A stretch of 64,000 nt of DNA from Clostridia bacterium (GTDB taxonomy: Bacteria > Bacillota > Clostridia > Christensenellales > Aristaeellaceae). The position numbers and the translations under genes are program-made. Below the pieces are notes generated by a model that saw only the letters and a list, made by a program, of their open reading frames with translations, ran no database searches and was not told the DNA's origin. Below, one piece after another: positions 58,887 to 64,000 of this stretch; within the stretch, counting starts at the first letter, position 1; each line of letters starts with the position of its first letter. The DNA is taken from contig JAFYFC010000009.1 of the NCBI GenBank assembly GCA_017543905.1, positions 20,421 to 84,420 of the forward strand, read 5' to 3'.

Positions 58887-61180
58887 TGCTGCTTAAAAAG
58901 CTGTTTCGGACGCTGTGGCAATACAAGGCGCAGTTCATCTCGATGATCATAATGGTCGCGCTGGGCGTCGGGGTGTTTTTGGGCTTCAACGTGGAATGGT
59001 ATTCCCTTGAGGTGAACACCAAGGAAATCTACGACGCGACCGGCTTTGCGGACTATCGCGTCTACAGCGACAAGGGCTTCAGCGAAACAGAGCTGGAGGC
59101 CGTAAAAGCCATTCAGGGCGTGGAGGACGCCACGCGCTTTCTGTCGCTAAACGTATCTGTAAAGGACGACACGGATACGCTGGCGCTGACCGTAAGCGAG
59201 AACATGAACGTATCCGGCATACTGCTTATGGCGGGCGAGGAATACGACGAAACGGATACGGAGGGCTTCTGGCTGTCCGATTCCTACGCCGCCGCAAACG
59301 GAATAGGCCTGGGCGACAGCATGACGCTTACATACCAGACGATAAGCGTGAGCGGCACGGTGAAGGGGCTTGTGAAATCCAGCGAATACCTGATCTGCCT
59401 GCCGGACAGCAACCAGATGATGCCGGACTATTCCTCTTACGGCTTCGTGTATATTTCCCCGGCCATGCTGGATCAGGCGATACCCTCGCTGTACAGAAAA
59501 CTGATGGGTTCACTGTACCATCAGATAAACGTGAAATCCGATCTGGACAAGGCCGCGTTCGTGGAGCAGGCGGACAAGGCGCTGGGCAGCACCCGCCTTA
59601 TACTTTCAAAGGCCGAAACGGTGTCGTGGGCAGAGGCGCAGGGCGAGGTGAACGAGGGAAAGACGATGGCGTCCATACTGCCGGTTCTGTTCCTTGCGAT
59701 AGCTATACTTACGATGGTCACCACCATGCACCGCATCACCGCCAGCGAAAAAACGCAGATCGGCACCTTCAAGGCGCTGGGCTTCAAGGACAGGCGCATA
59801 CTCGTTCACTATTCCGCCTACGCGCTGATAATCGGGCTGATCGGCACGGCGCTCGGCATAGGCGTCGGCTACTGGCTGGGCTGGTACATAATGAACCCGT
59901 ACGGCGCTATGGCGACATATATAGACATGCCCTCGTGGTCGCTGCACGCGCCGCGCTTCACCTGGTATGTGCTGGCGGGCATAAACGTCTTTCTGACCCT
60001 TATCGGCTTTCTGTCCGTGCGCAGGATGCTTGCCGGCACAGCCGCTGACGCGCTCAGACCCTATACGCCCAAGCGCATGCGGCATCTGCGCTTCGAGGAG
60101 ACCAAACGCTTCAAGGCGCTGGGCTTCGGCACCAAATGGAACCTGAGAGACTGCGTGCGCCACAAAGCGCGCAGCCTGATGACGCTGTTCGGCATAGTGG
60201 GCTGCATGGTGCTGCTGGTGGGCGGCATGGGCATGAAGGACACTATGGACTCGTTTTTGGACGTGTTCTACGGTCAGGCGATTAACTACGCGACGCGCGT
60301 AAATCACGACAGCGAAAATGCGTCCCTGGAGGAGGGAAAGGCGCTGGCGGAGCGCCTGAAAGGCGACTGGGCCGCCTCGCGCGCGATACAGATAGGAGAC
60401 AAGGGCTACGCGCTTGAAATCTATTCGGTCACGCACGACAAAGTGCGCTTTGTGGACACGGACATGCGCATCGTGCCGCTTACGGACGAGGGCGCGTACG
60501 TCTGCGCGCGTATCGCGCGGGACTTCGGCCTTACGCCCGGCGACACGCTCACCTTCTCGCCCTACGACAGCGACGAGCATTATACCGTGCCTGTGGCGGG
60601 CGTGCTGGACTCCATGACGGAGGGCATATTCATGACAGAAGCGTACGCCGCGCGCATAGGCGTTTCCTATACGGTCTCCTGCGTGTTCACGGACGAAACC
60701 GACATACCGGAGGACGCGCATATACTGAACCGGCAGAGCAAGCAGTCCATAATGGATTCGTTCGATACGTTCATGGACCTGATGAACAAGATGGTGCTGC
60801 TGCTGGTGCTCGCGGCGGTCGTTCTGGGCATCGTGGTTTTGTACAATCTGGGCGTGATGAGCTATACCGAGCGTTACCGGGAGATGGCCACGCTCAAGGT
60901 GGTGGGCTTCAAGGACAGCAAGATAGGGCGTCTGCTGATCAGCCAGAACCTGTGGCTGACGGTTATCGGCATACTTATCGGCCTGCCGGCGGGCGTAGGC
61001 GTACTGCAGTATCTGCTTACTGCGCTGGCTTCCGAATACGAGCTAAAGCTTACGCTGGGCGCGCCCACGTATCTGGTTAGCGTGCTGCTGACATTCGGCG
61101 TGTCCCTGATAGTTGGGCTGATGGTGGCCCGTAAGAACCGCCGTATCGACATGGTAGCGGCGCTCAAAACGGAGGAATAA
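58886..61180 (+). CDS. Large FtsX-type ABC permease
   Basis: ATG 58886 overlaps the ATPase stop and gives MLLKKLFRTLWQYKAQFISM followed at once by the first membrane helix. The 764-residue protein has two FtsX permease units. Helices lie near 20-40, then three near 270-400, one near 440-460, and three near 640-755. Two outer domains (~45-265 and ~460-635) separate them. Coupling-loop motifs EKTQIGTFKALGFKD and YREMATLKVVGFKD appear before helices in each half. One such protein can form a dimer with the ATPase dimer. It lacks an FMN motif. The substrate is unknown. Confidence 0.92.
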   Translation: MLLKKLFRTLWQYKAQFISMIIMVALGVGVFLGFNVEWYSLEVNTKEIYDATGFADYRVYSDKGFSETELEAVKAIQGVEDATRFLSLNVSVKDDTDTLALTVSENMNVSGILLMAGEEYDETDTEGFWLSDSYAAANGIGLGDSMTLTYQTISVSGTVKGLVKSSEYLICLPDSNQMMPDYSSYGFVYISPAMLDQAIPSLYRKLMGSLYHQINVKSDLDKAAFVEQADKALGSTRLILSKAETVSWAEAQGEVNEGKTMASILPVLFLAIAILTMVTTMHRITASEKTQIGTFKALGFKDRRILVHYSAYALIIGLIGTALGIGVGYWLGWYIMNPYGAMATYIDMPSWSLHAPRFTWYVLAGINVFLTLIGFLSVRRMLAGTAADALRPYTPKRMRHLRFEETKRFKALGFGTKWNLRDCVRHKARSLMTLFGIVGCMVLLVGGMGMKDTMDSFLDVFYGQAINYATRVNHDSENASLEEGKALAERLKGDWAASRAIQIGDKGYALEIYSVTHDKVRFVDTDMRIVPLTDEGAYVCARIARDFGLTPGDTLTFSPYDSDEHYTVPVAGVLDSMTEGIFMTEAYAARIGVSYTVSCVFTDETDIPEDAHILNRQSKQSIMDSFDTFMDLMNKMVLLLVLAAVVLGIVVLYNLGVMSYTERYREMATLKVVGFKDSKIGRLLISQNLWLTVIGILIGLPAGVGVLQYLLTALASEYELKLTLGAPTYLVSVLLTFGVSLIVGLMVARKNRRIDMVAALKTEE

Positions 61181-61252
61181 GCGCTTAGGCCTTTCAGGGT
61201 AAAGCCGACGATCGGATGACGAAAAATAAATAAATTTGTAAGCTGCGGATGC

Positions 61253-61281
61253 TTGCGAGCCGGGCGGGGATATTATATAAT
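61253..61281 (+). promoter_or_regulatory. Promoter of the DUF1538/P-II operon
   Basis: TTGCGA (61253-61258) and TATAAT (61276-61281) are 17 bases apart. The predicted transcription start is about 61287-61290, just ahead of the terminator-like leader. Confidence 0.7.
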
Positions 61282-61285
61282 AGCT

Positions 61286-61341
61286 GCCGGAAGCATCCGG
61301 AGCGTTCAGCATCAGAAAAACGCCGCTTCCGGCGTTTTTTT
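61286..61341 (+). terminator. Attenuator-like leader: terminator with competing upstream pairing
   Basis: CGCCG (61321-61325) and CGGCG (61330-61334) form a stem extended by five A-T pairs and ending in seven T (61335-61341), an intrinsic terminator between promoter and gene. GCCGGAAGC (61286-61294) is perfectly complementary over nine bases to GCTTCCGGC (61325-61333), which is most of the terminator's loop and right arm. The two structures exclude each other, as terminator and antiterminator do. Confidence 0.65.
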
Positions 61342-61458
61342 GTGCGTGTAAAACGAATGCGGCTCTGTGCGTGCATATGCGATTTCTTAAAACAGTATCC
61401 GGCAAGACGGCAGCGCCAGGCAAGTGCCGTATATGCCGTAGAGGAGAAGTATCAGACC

Positions 61459-62982
61459 TTGAAACACAAAAACCTGCTTTTTGAGACGCTGCGCGAATCC
61501 TCCGCGTCCGTGCTGCCTATCGTGCTGATCGTAGCGGTGCTCTGCTTCATATGGGTGCCGATGCAGACCGACCTCATGCTCGCCTTCGTGATCGGCGCGG
61601 TGTTTCTGGTGGTGGGCATGGGGCTGTTCACGCTGGGCTCGTCGCTGTCTATGACGCAGATCGGCTCGCATATCGGCGCGTGTCTTACCAAATCCCGCAA
61701 AATCTGGCTGATACTGTCGGTAAGCTTTCTGCTGGGCGCGGCGGTGACGGTTTCCGAGCCTGATCTGAAGGTGCTGGCGGCAAGCGTGCCGGCTGTGGAT
61801 ACGACAGTGCTGATACTGGTCGTATCCGTGGGCGTAGGCTTCTTCCTGCTGGTCAGCATGGTGCGCATACTGCGCGCGATTTCGCTTAAATGGCTGCTGG
61901 CAGGCTGTTATACCGCCGTTTTCGTGCTCGCCCTGCTGGCGGATAGGGACTTTCTGGCGGTGGCGTTCGATTCCGGCGGAGTTACCACGGGGCCGATGAC
62001 GGTTCCCTTCATTATGGCGCTGGGCGTCGGCGTAGCGTCCATCCGCAGCGACGTACGCGCTCACGAGGACAGCTTCGGTCTGGTCGGACTGTGCTCGGTA
62101 GGCCCCATATTCGCCGTGCTGATACTCGGCTTTATTTACCGCGCCTCGCCGGAGGGCTCTGAAGCCTCGGCGGTTATTTCCTACGCGGACACGGTGGCGA
62201 TGGGGCACGGCTATCTGCGCGCGATCCCCGAAAACCTTAAGGAGGTCGGTATCGCCCTGCTGCCGATAGCGCTGATATTTACGGTGTTTCAGATCGTGTC
62301 TCTGCGCTTAAAGCGCTTTCCGCTGCTTAAGATACTGATCGGCGTCGTGATCACGCTGACGGGGCTCACGCTGTTTCTGACAGGCGTGAACGTCGGCTTT
62401 TCGTCGCTGGGCTATATGCTGGGCGAACGCCTCTCCGCTCCCAAATGGCGCTTTTTGCTGATACCGCTGAGCATGCTGATGGGCTGGTTCATTATAAACG
62501 CGGAGCCGGCGGTACAGGTGCTGAACAGGCAGGTCGAGGAAATGAGCTCCGGCGTCATATCCGCAAGGGCGATGGGACTCAGCCTGTCCATAGCGGTTTC
62601 CTGCGCGATGGGGCTCAGCATGATGAGAGCGCTGACGGGGCTGTCTATACTCTGGGTAGTGCTGCCGGGCTATCTGCTTGCGATCTGCTTGTCGTTCTGC
62701 GTGCCGAACACCTTTACGGCCATAGCCTTCGACTCGGGAGGAGTGGCGAGCGGCCCGCTGACTGCCGCCTTTATGCTCCCGTTCGCGACCGGCGCGGTTT
62801 CGGCGCTGGGCGGAAACATAATGACGGACGCGTTCGGACTGGTCGCGCTGGTAGCGATGATGCCGCTTATAACCGTGCAGGTGATGGGGCTTATCTACGT
62901 ATGGTCCACCCGCAGAAAGGCAGCGCCGGGCAAGCTTACGGCGCAGACGGACAGCGAAGTGATAGAGCTTTGGGAGATGTAG
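61459..62982 (+). CDS. DUF1538 family membrane protein
   Basis: TTG 61459 is the likely start: GAGGAG (61441-61446) precedes it and the protein then begins LKHKNLLFETLRESSASVLP, as in the family; the frame also extends upstream through the terminator leader, which is unlikely to be coding. The ~507-residue protein has two homologous halves, each with about six to seven helices. The repeated block DFLAVAFDSGGVTTGPMTVPFIMALGVG (quoted in part) and TAIAFDSGGVASGPLTAAF marks DUF1538. These are presumed transporters, often next to P-II-like genes, as here. The substrate is unknown. The stop is TAG, one of two in the window. Confidence 0.85.
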   Translation: MKHKNLLFETLRESSASVLPIVLIVAVLCFIWVPMQTDLMLAFVIGAVFLVVGMGLFTLGSSLSMTQIGSHIGACLTKSRKIWLILSVSFLLGAAVTVSEPDLKVLAASVPAVDTTVLILVVSVGVGFFLLVSMVRILRAISLKWLLAGCYTAVFVLALLADRDFLAVAFDSGGVTTGPMTVPFIMALGVGVASIRSDVRAHEDSFGLVGLCSVGPIFAVLILGFIYRASPEGSEASAVISYADTVAMGHGYLRAIPENLKEVGIALLPIALIFTVFQIVSLRLKRFPLLKILIGVVITLTGLTLFLTGVNVGFSSLGYMLGERLSAPKWRFLLIPLSMLMGWFIINAEPAVQVLNRQVEEMSSGVISARAMGLSLSIAVSCAMGLSMMRALTGLSILWVVLPGYLLAICLSFCVPNTFTAIAFDSGGVASGPLTAAFMLPFATGAVSALGGNIMTDAFGLVALVAMMPLITVQVMGLIYVWSTRRKAAPGKLTAQTDSEVIELWEM

Positions 62983-62983
62983 A

Positions 62984-63655
62984 ATGGAATTATACGTCGT
63001 GCTGACGATACTCGACCGCGACAAACGTGCGGTGCAGGAAAAGATATACAAATCCTTGGGGCTTACGGCGGCGCTGTCCGTGCTGGGACGCGGCACCGCC
63101 ACGCAGGAGCACCTGTCCATGCGCGGCCTTAGCCCCACGCCGAAGGCCGTGATGGCCGCGGTGGCAGAAAAGGATACGGCGAAAAAGCTGGTCAAGCAAA
63201 CGAAGGTGGAGCTGTATATCGACATACCCGGCAACGGGGTTATGGCGGCGATTCTTATTAAAAGCGTAGGAGGTACGCAGACCTTGGAATATCTGACGGG
63301 CGGGCAGCCGGTAAATCAGGTAAAACCGGAAATGAAATTCAATCACGAGCTGATCTGCGTAATACTGAACGAAGGTCACTCCGACGAGGTAATGGACGCG
63401 GCGCGCTCGGCCGGCGCGACGGGCGGCACGGTGATCAGCGCAAAAGGCTCCGGCATAATGCAGATAGAAAAATTCCGCGAGCTGTCCCTCGCAAACGAAC
63501 GGGAAGTGCTGCTGATAGTAGCGAAGGCCGCGCTCAAGGCGGATATAATGCGCGCCATAGCGGAAAAAACCGGACTTGAAACCGACGCGGGAGCGATCTG
63601 CTTCTCCGTGCCGGTTTCCCACGTGGCCGGGCTCAGGCGGATAGATGAAGAATAA
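62984..63655 (+). CDS. Tandem P-II-like regulatory protein
   Basis: The 223-residue protein starts one base after the DUF1538 stop. It contains two ferredoxin-like P-II-type units, about 1-108 and 115-223. The first has LTILDRDKRAVQEKIY and a T-loop-like stretch; the second has ICVILNEGHSDEVMDAARSAGATGGTVISAKGSG (quoted in part: DEVMDAARSAGATGG), the P-II pattern. Normal P-II proteins are ~112 residues and form trimers, so a fused pair is unusual in subunit number. It probably gates the DUF1538 transporter by a nucleotide or metabolite signal, as GlnK gates AmtB. That partnership is inferred from gene order. Confidence 0.82.
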   Translation: MELYVVLTILDRDKRAVQEKIYKSLGLTAALSVLGRGTATQEHLSMRGLSPTPKAVMAAVAEKDTAKKLVKQTKVELYIDIPGNGVMAAILIKSVGGTQTLEYLTGGQPVNQVKPEMKFNHELICVILNEGHSDEVMDAARSAGATGGTVISAKGSGIMQIEKFRELSLANEREVLLIVAKAALKADIMRAIAEKTGLETDAGAICFSVPVSHVAGLRRIDEE

Positions 63656-63681
63656 AAAACGCTTGCTTGCGCTGCGCGGCC

Positions 63682-63961
63682 ATTGAAATGAAGCTGCGCT
63701 TCATTTCAATCGGGTGGGGGGCTGCTTGCGCAGCCCCTCGTTCAAAATGAATCTTTGATTCATTTTGAACGGCTTGGTTTTCTGCAGCTGAGTAAGGTGC
63801 TTGGATAAGACGGCAGGCTTTCGGCAAGGGCTGCAGCAGGTTTGCAATTTTTGCTGAAAATCCTGCGGGATTTTCCGGGTGCAAGGCGCACCGCCTCAAA
63901 TCGCAGATTTGAGCCGATGCGTCCCGCCGAAGGCGGGATTGATTTGCCAATGGCAAATCAA
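63682..63961. repeat. Array of eight short perfect hairpins in non-coding DNA
   Basis: The last 345 bases hold no convincing gene. Eight stems follow one another: 63682-63710 (13-base arms), 63718-63737 (8), 63739-63771 (15), 63856-63875 (8), 63878-63892 (5), 63895-63913 (8), 63922-63938 (7), 63939-63961 (10). Loops are 3-5 bases and arms match perfectly. The arm sequences differ from one another, so this is not a direct-repeat or CRISPR array. No T tracts follow the stems. Confidence 0.8.
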
Positions 63962-64000
63962 CCTCAAATTGTAAGGAAGCGATTATTTGCTCCGGTCGTC

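Noticed and set aside
61249..61458. N-terminal extension of the DUF1538 protein through the leader
   Set aside because: That stretch encodes a promoter, a terminator stem and basic low-complexity residues, and the family begins at the TTG-started segment.
63682..63961. CRISPR array
   Set aside because: There is no repeated direct unit, no constant spacing and no cas gene; each stem has its own sequence.
1..64000. tRNA, rRNA, transposase, integrase or prophage genes
   Set aside because: None was recognised on either strand by reading; a tRNAscan and HMM search would be needed to exclude small RNAs.

Overview
The window looks like chromosomal DNA of an uncultured anaerobic gut Firmicute (class Clostridia; the order Christensenellales is only a guess). 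The reasons are the high G+C content, AGGAGG-type ribosome sites, TTGACA-17-TATAAT-like promoters, lipoprotein and Sec signals of the MKKLALILALAL type, carbohydrate ABC importers without their own ATPase, DUF5696 and YIP1 genes, and a complete-looking anaerobic (cbi) cobalamin operon. No tRNA, rRNA, phage, transposase or CRISPR was seen.

Layout. (1) 1-7400, minus strand: a ferrous-iron uptake operon. The order is a small DtxR-like regulator, FTR1 permease, P19 periplasmic protein, a DUF2318 membrane protein, and two FtsX-type permeases. The last permease carries an FMN-binding motif and runs off the left edge. (2) 7401-11032, minus: an ABC system of DUF4418-like protein, two FtsX permeases and an ATPase. 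(3) 11234-13426, minus: methyltransferase, ZIP metal transporter and a small membrane protein. (4) 13577-25033, plus: a seven-gene operon with a large sugar-binding protein, two MalF/MalG-type permease pairs, an NHL/YIP1 membrane protein and a DUF5696 protein. (5) 25052-35919, plus: a plant-glycan locus with a binding lipoprotein, an AraC regulator, two GH28-like beta-helix proteins, a GH36 alpha-galactosidase, a LamG protein and a GH39-like hydrolase. (6) 35987-57445, plus: a cobalamin riboswitch followed by BtuFCD-type uptake genes, an exported CbiK-like chelatase, surface proteins, and cbi/cob genes through to cobC. (7) 57449-61180, plus: an MntR-like repressor and, behind a strong operator-bearing promoter, an ABC ATPase/FtsX pair. 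(8) 61253-63655, plus: a DUF1538 membrane protein and a tandem P-II-like protein behind an attenuator-like leader. (9) 63656-64000: a non-coding array of eight perfect hairpins.

How it fits together. Regions 1, 2, 3 and 7 share the palindrome TTAG-N6-CTAA (best form TTAGC-N4-GCTAA) placed in or next to their promoters. With two DtxR/MntR-type proteins encoded beside it, this points to one metal-responsive regulon. Regions 4 and 5 together import and degrade an alpha-galactose- or galacturonate-containing polysaccharide. Region 6 is under cobalamin feedback. Three of its genes (cbiK, a surface-protein gene, cbiH) each carry a single-base lesion within 3.5 kb, while the other roughly 18 genes are intact. 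That is either recent decay or sequence error.

All functional calls rest on reading the translated sequence and on remembered family features. No database search was run.
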